Source: Corynebacterium coyleae (GTDB lineage: Bacteria; Actinomycetota; Actinomycetes; Mycobacteriales; Mycobacteriaceae). From it: DNA of 64,000 nt. The notes under the pieces were generated by a model that had not been told where the DNA came from, made no database searches, and saw only the letters and a program-made list of their open reading frames with translations. Location: positions 1,488,001-1,552,000 of the forward strand of contig NZ_CP047198.1 of assembly GCF_030408635.1 (NCBI RefSeq), written 5' to 3'. Positions 8,714-17,391 of the stretch are shown piece after piece (within the stretch, counting starts at the first letter, position 1; each line of letters begins with the position of its first letter). The translations under genes were made by a program, and so were the position numbers.

Positions 8714-9784
8714 GTGACTTACGATCAGCAGATGTACGAGCTTGAGTACCCCTCGCCCACCGTGGACAGCACCTCCCAATCGGGCCCGGCGCTGATTATT
8801 GCCATGCACGGCTACGCCGACGCAGGTCACGCAGTTGAGTCTGCAGCCGACCATCTTAAGGCCGCACTAGAGACCCATACGGTGGCGACGTTTAGCAACG
8901 ACGAGCTCATCGACTACCGCTCACGACGCCCAACGGTGACACTCGCCCATGCTGAAATCGCAGACGTTGCAGACCTGCAACTCGATATGCGGGTCCTGCG
9001 CGACAGCAAGGGCAAGTCTTTCTTGCTCCTGTCCGGGCCTGAACCGGATCTTCGCTGGGAAGCGTTTAGCAATGCAGTCGCCGACCTCGTCGAGCGTTTC
9101 AACGTGGATAAAACGATCTGCCTCTACGCTGCCCCTATGGGCGCGCCACACACTCGCCCCCTTGTGGTATCAGCACACGGCAACGACACCGACCTCGTCG
9201 GCTCGATGTACACCTTCGACGGTATGGTGAGCGTTCCTGGCTCCGCCGCAATTCTCATTGAGCGCGAACTCCACAAGCGTGGGCGAAATGTCGCAGGCTA
9301 CACAGCGCACGTCCCGCACTATGTCGCTGCTTCTCCGTACCCGCACGCAACTTTCCAGCTCTTGCAGTCGGTAGAGGATTCCACCACGTTGACCTTCCCG
9401 CTTGGTTCGTTGGAAGGCGACATGAAGCGGGTCTCCCAGCAACTTGCAGAACAAACGACGAACTCCGCTGAGATCACCCATGTGGTCCAAGCATTGGAGG
9501 AACACTATGACCAGGAGATGGAGGAATACCGTCGCCACCACCCGCAAGCCATGATGCCCGGTGAGGCGCAGATGCCGTCTGGTGAGGAAATTAGCGAGGC
9601 TTTTGAGAACTACCTCACCGCCATAGAGGACCGTGACCGCAACCGTGGTCAACAGCGCAGTCTGCCTCACGATGAGGACACTGATCGGCGCTTGCGTGAC
9701 TACTACTTCATCGACCCCGACGCTGAAGAAGGTGACGGCGACAGTGACGGCGACAGCGAAGGTGACACCGGCGCAACATCCTAA
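8714..9784 (+). CDS. PAC2-family (proteasome assembly chaperone 2-like) protein
   Basis: Actinobacterial relative of the archaeal/eukaryotic proteasome assembly chaperone fold; its job in bacteria is not established. The GTG at 8714, behind AGGAGA, gives MTYDQQMYELEYPSP and 356 residues. The PAC2 domain spans about residues 20-260. Signature segments include ALIIAMHGYADAGHAVE near residue 27, LLLSGPEPDLRWEAF near 105 and PGSAAILIERELHKRGRNV near 178. The C-terminal 100 residues are charged, ending in an acidic Asp/Gly-rich tail. It is followed after 11 bases by the DUF3516 helicase, so the two are probably one transcript under stress control. Confidence 0.85.
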   Translation: MTYDQQMYELEYPSPTVDSTSQSGPALIIAMHGYADAGHAVESAADHLKAALETHTVATFSNDELIDYRSRRPTVTLAHAEIADVADLQLDMRVLRDSKGKSFLLLSGPEPDLRWEAFSNAVADLVERFNVDKTICLYAAPMGAPHTRPLVVSAHGNDTDLVGSMYTFDGMVSVPGSAAILIERELHKRGRNVAGYTAHVPHYVAASPYPHATFQLLQSVEDSTTLTFPLGSLEGDMKRVSQQLAEQTTNSAEITHVVQALEEHYDQEMEEYRRHHPQAMMPGEAQMPSGEEISEAFENYLTAIEDRDRNRGQQRSLPHDEDTDRRLRDYYFIDPDAEEGDGDSDGDSEGDTGATS

Positions 9785-9795
9785 ATGCTGATGGG

Positions 9796-12369
9796 ATGTC
9801 GGGGCGGTCAGCTACGGTGGTGAGCGTGACGCTCACAGACATGCTCTCCGACATTGCCGAAGCACCAGAGTCCCTCTTCGAGGACGTGGTGTGGGACTCG
9901 TTTACCTCCTGGACCGAGTCCCGCAGTATCAGCCTCTACCCTGCTCAAGAGGAAGCTTCGCTAGCGTTGCTCGCTGGCGACAACGTTATCTTGGCTACCC
10001 CAACTGGATCCGGGAAGTCCATGGTGGCCAACGCGGCGCATTTCATTGCTCTCGCCCGTGGACAGCGATCGTTTTACACCGCGCCGATTAAGGCGCTGGT
10101 AAGCGAGAAGTTTTTCGCGCTGTGCGAGATTTTCGGCGCTGAAAACGTCGGCATGATGACCGGTGACGCAACGGTGAACTCCAATGCGCCAATCATTGCA
10201 GCCACAGCGGAGATCGTCGCAAATATCGCACTGCGAGAAGGCGAGCATGCGCGAATCGACCAAGTCGTCATGGACGAGTTCCACTACTACTCCGAGCCGG
10301 AGCGCGGATGGGCCTGGCAGGTTCCGCTCCTCGAGTTGCCAAAGGCACAGTTTCTGCTGATGTCGGCGACACTAGGCGATACTGCGTGGCTCGAGGAGGA
10401 CCTGACGAAACGCACCGGGCGCACCACCACTTATGTGGGCGGCGCTGAGCGTCCCGTTCCGCTGGATTTCCACTATGTGTTCACGCCGGTGCACGAGACG
10501 ATTGAGGAGCTGCTCGCCGACGGCAAGGCACCGATCTACGTTGTGCATTTCTCTCAGCGCGAAGCCACCGAACGAGCGCAGGCGCTGACCAGCATGAAAA
10601 TCATTACGGATGAGGAAAAGCAGCGGATCGCTGAAGAGATTGGCAATTTCCGCTTTACCACCACGTTTGGCAAGACGCTGTCCAAACTTGTGCGTCGTGG
10701 CATCGGAATCCACCACGCAGGCATGTTGCCGAAGTACCGTCGCCTTGTCGAACGGCTTTCCCAAACCGGCTTACTGAAGGTCATCTGCGGTACAGACACG
10801 CTCGGTGTGGGGATTAACGTGCCGATTCGTACAGTGCTCATCACTGGGTTGGCCAAATACGACGGAACTCGCCAGCGCATCTTGAAGTCGCGTGAATTCC
10901 ACCAAATCGCAGGCCGCGCAGGTCGCGCAGGCTACGACACCGAAGGCACTGTAGTGGTGGAAGCACCCGAACACGAGATAGAAAACGTAAAGCTGCGCCG
11001 CAAGGCGGGTGATGATCCGAAGAAACTCAAGAAGATACGGAAGAAATCTGCCCGCGACGGTGAAGTTTCCTGGTCTGAGAACACTTTTGAACGTCTGAAG
11101 GTCGCTGAACCCGAAGAGCTGACAAGCCAGTTCAAGGTGAGCAACTCGATGCTGCTCAACGTGGTGGCACGCCCTGGTGACGGCTACGAGCACATGCGCA
11201 AGTTACTGCGCGACAACCACGACAACCGTGCGAAGCAGAACAGGGACATCCTCACCGCAGTGGAGCTATTCCGTGGGCTGATTAACGCTGGAGTGGTGGA
11301 ACGTACTCCGGACTCTCCCGCGTTTCGCCCATACACGCTGACGCAGGAGCTCGACCGCGACTTTGCGCTAAATCAACCTCTCGCTCCGTTCGCACTGGCG
11401 TTTCTTACCCTGCTGGATCCGGAATCGGATACATACACCCTTGATGTCATCTCAGCATTTGAAGCGATCCTCGACGACCCGAGGCAACTCCTCCAAGCGC
11501 AAGAGAAAGCCGCTCGTGGAGAAGAAATTGCTGCGCTAAAGGCTGAAGGTGTTGACTACACCGAGCGCATGGCGATTATTGAGGATGTCACCTATCCGAA
11601 GCCATTGGCCGACGAGTTGGACGAAGCGTTCGATACCTTCACCCAAGGCAACCCATGGGCGAAGGAGTTCGAGCCGTCGCCGAAGTCTGTGGTGCGGGAC
11701 ATGATCGAGCACGCAATGACGTTCTCCGATCTCATTTCCACATATGGGCTGGCGCGCTCCGAGGGTGTGGTGCTTCGCTACCTCACCGATGCTTGGCGCA
11801 CGCTCTCCTACTCCATCCCCGATGCCTACATGAACGACGAGCTCGAGGACATCGTCGTATGGCTCGGCGAGATGATTCGTCAGGTGGACTCGTCGCTCAT
11901 CGACGAATGGGCGCACATGACCGGAGAAGACGAACCTGTCAGCCAGGAAACCATCGACCGAGAGCTGGCGTTTGGTGTACAAGACCCATCCGCACTGACC
12001 GCCAACCGTCGTGCGTTCACAATCATGGTCCGCAACTACTTCTTCCGAATGGTCGAACTGTTCGCTTATGAGAAAGAAGATGAGTTGGCCGAGATGCTCG
12101 ACTACCTAGAAACAGACGAGCGGGTGGATTGGCCGGGGGCGATGGACGACTACTTCGACGAGTACGACGATGTCGATCTTGGCCCAGACGCACGCGGTCC
12201 TGAATTCTTCCACATCGGTGATCAATCCGGCAGATCCTGGCAGGTCACCCAGATTATTAACGACCCCGAAGGCGACAACGCGTTCCAGATTCACGGTGTG
12301 GTGGATCTCGACGCATCCGATGAAGCGGGTGAGGTTCGGGTCTCCTCGTTGGAGGTTCGGGGGCAGTAG
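9796..12369 (+). CDS. DEAD/DEAH-box helicase with C-terminal DUF3516
   Basis: An 857-residue SF2 helicase related to the Ski2/Mtr4-HelY group, probably an RNA helicase. Helicase core: ATPTGSGKS (residues 67-75), MDEFHYYSEPERG (DEFH, about 156), LLMSATLGD (motif III), the HHAGMLPKYRRLVERL segment, GTDTLGVGINVP (motif V) and QIAGRAGRAG (motif VI, about 370). The region from about 400 to the end is helical and acidic and corresponds to the DUF3516 family. The start is uncertain: the ATG at 9796 and in-frame GTGs at 9817, 9820 and 9826 are all possible, and none has a strong ribosome binding site. Confidence 0.88.
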   Translation: MSGRSATVVSVTLTDMLSDIAEAPESLFEDVVWDSFTSWTESRSISLYPAQEEASLALLAGDNVILATPTGSGKSMVANAAHFIALARGQRSFYTAPIKALVSEKFFALCEIFGAENVGMMTGDATVNSNAPIIAATAEIVANIALREGEHARIDQVVMDEFHYYSEPERGWAWQVPLLELPKAQFLLMSATLGDTAWLEEDLTKRTGRTTTYVGGAERPVPLDFHYVFTPVHETIEELLADGKAPIYVVHFSQREATERAQALTSMKIITDEEKQRIAEEIGNFRFTTTFGKTLSKLVRRGIGIHHAGMLPKYRRLVERLSQTGLLKVICGTDTLGVGINVPIRTVLITGLAKYDGTRQRILKSREFHQIAGRAGRAGYDTEGTVVVEAPEHEIENVKLRRKAGDDPKKLKKIRKKSARDGEVSWSENTFERLKVAEPEELTSQFKVSNSMLLNVVARPGDGYEHMRKLLRDNHDNRAKQNRDILTAVELFRGLINAGVVERTPDSPAFRPYTLTQELDRDFALNQPLAPFALAFLTLLDPESDTYTLDVISAFEAILDDPRQLLQAQEKAARGEEIAALKAEGVDYTERMAIIEDVTYPKPLADELDEAFDTFTQGNPWAKEFEPSPKSVVRDMIEHAMTFSDLISTYGLARSEGVVLRYLTDAWRTLSYSIPDAYMNDELEDIVVWLGEMIRQVDSSLIDEWAHMTGEDEPVSQETIDRELAFGVQDPSALTANRRAFTIMVRNYFFRMVELFAYEKEDELAEMLDYLETDERVDWPGAMDDYFDEYDDVDLGPDARGPEFFHIGDQSGRSWQVTQIINDPEGDNAFQIHGVVDLDASDEAGEVRVSSLEVRGQ

Positions 12370-12398
12370 AAGTGCTCGCATGAAACGGAAAGTTCTAA

Positions 12399-12443
12399 TT
12401 TGCCCCAAAACACATCCACCCCGGCTAGATTGTGTGGGGCAAA
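12399..12443. promoter_or_regulatory. Inverted repeat upstream of dadA (candidate operator)
   Basis: TTTGCCCCA (12399-12407) is exactly inverted as TGGGGCAAA (12435-12443) across 27 bases. It sits between the helicase stop and the dadA start, where a catabolic operon operator or a weak hairpin would be expected. No T-run follows the right arm, so an operator is more likely than a terminator. Confidence 0.4.
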
Positions 12444-12473
12444 CTTTGGTTCTAGCGTGACAAGGAGCACAAC

Positions 12474-13721
12474 GTGACGCGCACAATTGTTGTCGGCGCC
12501 GGCATGACCGGTCTGTCAACCGCATGGCATCTGCAGGAATATGGCCATGAGGTGGAAGTTCTCGAACGCATCGATGTTGCGGCCGGTTCTTCCTGGGGCA
12601 ACGCCGGCTGGTTGGCACCGGGCAAGACGATCCCGCTGTCCAACTCGAGCCTGTGGGCATACGGCCCGACCGCACTGTTTGATAAGCACGCTGCTTTGGA
12701 TGTGCCGGTGCGTTTCGACCCGAAGCTGTGGCGCTTCTGCGCCAACTTCATGGCACACGCGACGGGACGCGCATGGGACAAGACCATGGCTCGCCTCACT
12801 AAGGCAGATATTGCTTCCCTCGCTGCTTTCGACGAGCTCGAAGCAGGTGGTGTGAAGGCCTCCACACATGAGGGTCCGTTCATCATCGGTTTCGAAAACG
12901 AGGGCAAAGCCGCCGGCTTCCTCAAGGAAGTCGAAGGCGCTCAGCGTCACGGCCAAGATATTCCTTTCGAGCAGATCACGCTTGACGACGCCCGCACTGA
13001 CGCCCCGATGCTGACCGAGAAGGTCGGCGCAACCTACCGCATGGGCGGTCAGCGCTTCATCGAGCCGGGTCCGTACTGCCGGGCCATTGCAGATTCGATT
13101 ATCGAGCGCGGTGGCAAGATCACGACGGGTGTTGAGGTCGTAGAGGTCACCTCCACCCGCAAGCCAGCCGTGAAGCTTTCCACCGGGGAGTGGCTGCAGG
13201 CCGACAACGTTGTTTTGGCAACCGGTGCGTGGCTTCCGTCCTTGGCTAAACAGCTTGGTGTGAACACGATGATTCAGGCTGGTCGCGGCTACTCCTTCTC
13301 GGTTGAGACAGCTGAGCCTGCTACCTGCCCGGTGTATCTGCCGGATCCAAAGATCGCCTGCACCCCGTACCAGGGTCGCTTCCGCATTGCAGGCACGATG
13401 GAGTTCCGCGGCCCGGATGAGCCGTTCCAGCCAGGCCGTATTGCCTCGATGATTCACTCGACGAAGCCGTTCTTCCGTGGCATCGACTGGGAAGATCGCC
13501 AGGACGAGTGGGTCGGTTCCCGCCCGGTCACTCCGGACGGTCTCCCACTGGTTGGCGCGACGAAGGTGCCAAACGTGTACACCAACGGTGGTCACGGCAT
13601 GTGGGGCATCATCCTGGGCCCGCTGTCCGGCAAGATGCTGGCAAAGCAGATTGTGACCGGCGAGATCGACGAGACGATCAAGCCATTCGACCCGCTGCGC
13701 GGCCCGTTCGGTGGCCTGTAA
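12474..13721 (+). CDS. dadA: FAD-dependent D-amino acid dehydrogenase (DadA-like)
   Basis: Flavoprotein that oxidises a D-amino acid (or a cyclic imino acid such as D-proline) to the imine/keto acid, passing electrons to the respiratory chain. Of its 415 residues, the dinucleotide fold lies at 5-35 (VVGAGMTGLSTAWHL), the DAO-type SSWGNAGWLAPGK follows near 47, and the C-terminal FAD contacts include RPVTPDGLPLVG and NGGHGMWGI near 350-385. The GTG at 12474 has an AAGGAG ribosome binding site nine bases upstream. It is followed by its own terminator, then putA. The neighbours suggest a role in D-Pro, D-Ala or ornithine-derived catabolism, but the substrate cannot be read from sequence. Confidence 0.85.
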   Translation: MTRTIVVGAGMTGLSTAWHLQEYGHEVEVLERIDVAAGSSWGNAGWLAPGKTIPLSNSSLWAYGPTALFDKHAALDVPVRFDPKLWRFCANFMAHATGRAWDKTMARLTKADIASLAAFDELEAGGVKASTHEGPFIIGFENEGKAAGFLKEVEGAQRHGQDIPFEQITLDDARTDAPMLTEKVGATYRMGGQRFIEPGPYCRAIADSIIERGGKITTGVEVVEVTSTRKPAVKLSTGEWLQADNVVLATGAWLPSLAKQLGVNTMIQAGRGYSFSVETAEPATCPVYLPDPKIACTPYQGRFRIAGTMEFRGPDEPFQPGRIASMIHSTKPFFRGIDWEDRQDEWVGSRPVTPDGLPLVGATKVPNVYTNGGHGMWGIILGPLSGKMLAKQIVTGEIDETIKPFDPLRGPFGGL

Positions 13722-13736
13722 CGCACCAACGTTTCA

Positions 13737-13776
13737 AACCCCGTCACTGCACTATGCATGTGGCGGGGTTATTTTT
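13737..13776 (+). terminator. Rho-independent terminator after dadA
   Basis: AACCCCGTCAC (13737-13747) pairs with GTGGCGGGGTT (13760-13770), 11 pairs with one G-U. The 12-base loop contains ATGCAT, and ATTTTT follows. It implies that putA has its own promoter. Confidence 0.8.
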
Positions 13777-13872
13777 ATCCCCCGTTTTCCCCACCCGTCA
13801 ACGCTGTGCGCTGCAGGTTTCCTCGCACGACTCGTGCGACGGCATCTAATTGCATTGAAAATCGCAGTTGTG

Positions 13873-13917
13873 CCTTATCGTATTGCCTGTCACATTGGTC
13901 AGTTTTGAGTGATAAGG
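13873..13917. promoter_or_regulatory. Inverted repeat CCTTATC/GATAAGG overlapping the putA ribosome binding site
   Basis: CCTTATC (13873-13879) and GATAAGG (13911-13917) are exact complements 31 bases apart. The right arm contains the AAGG ribosome binding site of putA, whose ATG is at 13925. It could be a repressor operator, or an mRNA hairpin that hides the ribosome binding site. Confidence 0.4.
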
Positions 13918-13924
13918 AACACAA

Positions 13925-16900
13925 ATGCCACAACTGAGCACCAACCAGATCGCGCCGTCGAATAGCGATGACCTCGAGGCTGTAATCGAGGCAGCTGTTG
14001 CGCGTGCCTACCACTGGATGGAAGCTACCGCCGAAGCAGACGCCGACGACGCCTCCACCCAGCAGCTCGCCGAGCTGCTTCGCGACGAGAACGGTGTCCG
14101 CTTCACCATGGACTTCGTTGACCGTGTCATGCGTCCCGAAAGCAACCGTGTCGCTGCACAGGCACTGCGCGCGATCACCCGCGGTGTCGATGCCCGATTC
14201 CTCGGCCAGATCAACTCCCTGCTCGTCGGAATTGGTGCGTTCGTCGGCCCATTCCTGCCAAACGTGGTCGTTCCTGCGGCACGTGCCCGTCTACGCCAGC
14301 TCGTTGGCCACCTGGTGCTCGATGCAGAAAGTGACGCGCTGAACAAGCTTCTCGACAACGCAAAAAAGCGTGGCGAGCAGCTCAACTTGAACCTGCTGGG
14401 TGAGGCTGTCCTCGGCGAAAAGGAAGCAACAGATCGTGCAGAACGCACCCTCAACCTGATTAAGAACCCACGAGTTACCTACGTGTCCGTCAAGGCATCG
14501 TCGATGGTGTCGCAGTTGAACCACTGGGATTACGACGAATGCGTTCGATTGGTTAAGGACCGCATCCGTCCGCTCTACCGCGCTGCGCGTGACCGTACCC
14601 CTCAGGTGTTCATCAACATGGACATGGAGGAGTACCACGATCTGCATCTCACGCTGGACGTGTTCACACAGCTGCTCAGCGAGGACGAGTTCAAGGACTA
14701 CCAGGGTGGCATTGTGCTTCAGGCGTACTTGCCGGACACGCTGGGTGCACTCGAGTACCTGGCCGACTTCGCCCAAAAGCGTGTGGCCGACGGTGGCTCC
14801 AAGATCAAGATCCGTCTGGTCAAGGGTGCGAACCTGTCCATGGAACGCCACCACGCTGAGGTGAAGGGTTGGGAGCAGGCTCCGTACCTGACCAAAGATG
14901 AGGTGGACGCCAACTACTACCGCCTGCTGGATTTCATCCTGCGCCCTGAGTTTGCCGATGTTTTGTCGATCGGTATCGCTTCGCACAACCTGTTCACGTC
15001 TGCGTTGGCATACGAGCTGGCACAGCGCCGCGGTGTCACAGCGATGATTGACTCCGAAATGCTGCAGGGCATGTCACCTGCGCAGCAAGAGATCGTGCGC
15101 GGGGTGTACGGCGACCAGATCTTGTACACCCCGGTTGTGGGCCGCGATGACTTCGACGTGGCGGTGAGCTACCTGGTGCGTCGTCTCGAAGAGAACGCCG
15201 CCCCGCAGAACTTCCTGCATGCTCTGTTCGCTCCGAAGACTGAGGACCGTGATCCGATTAAGGAGCAGGAGAACGTCTTCCGCTGGGCTGTCGGCAACCG
15301 TTGGGACGTGCACAATGGCCCGAACCGCACGCAAGACCGTACTACGGAAACTGAGCGCCACGTTGCGCATGCTTCCGCAACGACCGGTCGCTTCCTCAAC
15401 GAGCCGGATACGGATCCTGCGCTTGAGGCGAACCGTGATTGGGCTATCAAGCACCTGAACACTCCACCTTCGATCGACACTGGCGCAGAGATCACCGATC
15501 CGGCTGCTATCCGCGACAACATTGCACGCGCACTCGAGGCACAGAAAGCGTGGGGCGCGCTGTCCGCTAACGAGCGTGCAGCAGTGCTCGAGGCGATTGG
15601 CGACGAGATCGCGCGCCGCCGTGGCGAGTTCATCTCCGTTGCTGCGCACGAGGCTGGCAAGACTGTCGACCAGTCCGACCCGGAGATCTCCGAGGCTATC
15701 GACTTCTGCGATTACTACGCTGATAGCGCCCGTCACCTCGACGACATTGAGGCAGAGTTCGAACCGAACAAGCTCACGGTGGTTGTTCCGCCGTGGAACT
15801 TCCCGGTCGCTATTCCGACTGGTGGTGTCATGGCGGCGTTGGCTGCAGGCTCTGCTGTGATCCTGAAGCCAGCACCGCAGGTGACGCAGTGTGCCAAGCT
15901 GATCGCGGATTGCATCCAGGCAGTCTTCGCTAAGCAGGGCATCGACCCGGATACGGTGCAGTACGTTCGCGCTGACGAAGGCGAAGCTGGCAAAGCATTG
16001 CTTACCGACGACGCCGTGGACGCCATCATCCTCACCGGCGCATCTGAGACCGCCCAGCTGTTTAAGTCGTGGAACCCGCAGCTCAACGTCATGGCGGAGA
16101 CGTCTGGCAAAAATGCCATCATCATCACGCCGTCCGCTGACCCGGATTTGGCTATCAACGACCTGTACTTGTCGGCGTTCGGCCACTCCGGCCAGAAATG
16201 CTCTGCTGCTTCGCTAGCGATCCTCGTCGGCTCCGCGGCCGAGTCTGAGCGTATTCGCGGCCAGCTGCTCGACGCAGCCTCCACCCTCGTGGTCGGCCCA
16301 GGTACCGATCTGTCCACCACGATGAACGGCCTGATCGAGGCTCCGAGCGAGAAGCTGCAGCGCGGCCTGACCCAGCTCGAACCGGGCGAGAAGTGGCTGC
16401 TCCAGCCGAAGAAGCTCGACGACGAGGGCAAGTTCTGGTCCCCGGGTATCCGCGATAACGTCAAGCCAGGCTCCTGGTACCACCAGAACGAGTGCTTCGG
16501 CCCGGTCTTGGGCATCATGCACGCCAAGGATCTCGACGAGGCCATCGAGTGGCAGAACTCCACCGGCTACGGGTTGACCGCCGGTATTCACACCCTTGAC
16601 GGCGACGAGATCAATACCTGGCTCGACCGTGTGGAAGCAGGCAACGTCTATGTCAACCGTGGCATCACCGGTGCGATTGTGCAGCGTCAGCCGTTCGGCG
16701 GTTGGAAGAAGTCCTCGGTTGGACCCGGCGCGAAGGCTGGCGGCCCGAACTATGTGGCGCAGATGGGCACCTGGCGCGACCGTGATGGCGTTGCTCCGTC
16801 GCCGGGCGTAAGCATCTCTGCTGATATTCAGGAGCTGCTGGAGGCGTTCCGCCCGAACGTCGACGCAGAGGACTACGGCTGGCTCTCTCGTGCCGCCGAG

Positions 16901-17356
16901 TACGACCAGCGCGCATGGGACCGCGAGTTCGGCCGCGGTCACGACCACTCTGGTTTGCGCTCGGAGGCAAATATCTTCCGTTACCGCAACACGCTCGAGC
17001 CGGTCGTGATCTACGTCGGTGAGAACTACCGCTTGCGCGATGTCTACCGCCAGCTGCTCGCAGCAGCGATCACCGGTTCTGAGATCCGCGTCGTTGCACC
17101 TGCAGCGATTGCTCCCGATCTGGAGGCTGCTGCGATCACGGTCGATGCGAACCGTGTGGAAGGCACCCCGTCGCGCATCCGCGTTATCGGCGATGCCCCG
17201 GCAGACATCTACGGCGACATCACTACTGCAGTTTTCGATGGCCCGGCGCTCATCGACGGCCGACGTGAGTTGCTCCCGTACCTACTGGAGCAGGCCATCT
17301 CCGCAACCCTGCACCGTTTCGGCGTCATCCATGACCCGGCCGGCATCAGGAACTAG
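13925..17356 (+). CDS. putA: Bifunctional proline dehydrogenase / L-glutamate gamma-semialdehyde dehydrogenase PutA
   Basis: Oxidises L-proline to glutamate in two steps, using FAD (electrons to quinone) and then NAD. At 1143 residues it matches corynebacterial PutA and lacks the N-terminal ribbon-helix-helix repressor domain of enterobacterial PutA. The proline dehydrogenase barrel covers about residues 90-430. The aldehyde dehydrogenase domain covers about 530-1000, with the catalytic-loop Asn in PPWNFPVAIPTGG (near 622), the general base Glu in MAETSGKN (near 722) and the nucleophile Cys759 in GHSGQKCSAA. A C-terminal ALDH-like tail of about 140 residues follows. The permease and ornithine cyclodeaminase genes downstream are in the same direction, with gaps of only 31-35 bases. 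Confidence 0.96.
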   Translation: MPQLSTNQIAPSNSDDLEAVIEAAVARAYHWMEATAEADADDASTQQLAELLRDENGVRFTMDFVDRVMRPESNRVAAQALRAITRGVDARFLGQINSLLVGIGAFVGPFLPNVVVPAARARLRQLVGHLVLDAESDALNKLLDNAKKRGEQLNLNLLGEAVLGEKEATDRAERTLNLIKNPRVTYVSVKASSMVSQLNHWDYDECVRLVKDRIRPLYRAARDRTPQVFINMDMEEYHDLHLTLDVFTQLLSEDEFKDYQGGIVLQAYLPDTLGALEYLADFAQKRVADGGSKIKIRLVKGANLSMERHHAEVKGWEQAPYLTKDEVDANYYRLLDFILRPEFADVLSIGIASHNLFTSALAYELAQRRGVTAMIDSEMLQGMSPAQQEIVRGVYGDQILYTPVVGRDDFDVAVSYLVRRLEENAAPQNFLHALFAPKTEDRDPIKEQENVFRWAVGNRWDVHNGPNRTQDRTTETERHVAHASATTGRFLNEPDTDPALEANRDWAIKHLNTPPSIDTGAEITDPAAIRDNIARALEAQKAWGALSANERAAVLEAIGDEIARRRGEFISVAAHEAGKTVDQSDPEISEAIDFCDYYADSARHLDDIEAEFEPNKLTVVVPPWNFPVAIPTGGVMAALAAGSAVILKPAPQVTQCAKLIADCIQAVFAKQGIDPDTVQYVRADEGEAGKALLTDDAVDAIILTGASETAQLFKSWNPQLNVMAETSGKNAIIITPSADPDLAINDLYLSAFGHSGQKCSAASLAILVGSAAESERIRGQLLDAASTLVVGPGTDLSTTMNGLIEAPSEKLQRGLTQLEPGEKWLLQPKKLDDEGKFWSPGIRDNVKPGSWYHQNECFGPVLGIMHAKDLDEAIEWQNSTGYGLTAGIHTLDGDEINTWLDRVEAGNVYVNRGITGAIVQRQPFGGWKKSSVGPGAKAGGPNYVAQMGTWRDRDGVAPSPGVSISADIQELLEAFRPNVDAEDYGWLSRAAEYDQRAWDREFGRGHDHSGLRSEANIFRYRNTLEPVVIYVGENYRLRDVYRQLLAAAITGSEIRVVAPAAIAPDLEAAAITVDANRVEGTPSRIRVIGDAPADIYGDITTAVFDGPALIDGRRELLPYLLEQAISATLHRFGVIHDPAGIRN

Positions 17357-17391
17357 TCCCCCACTAACCGACACAACCCTGGGAGAACCCG

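Noticed and set aside
12516-13595. Long minus-strand open frame of about 359 codons inside dadA
   Set aside because: It lies fully antisense to a clear flavoprotein gene and its translation is Arg/Cys-rich with no recognisable domain.
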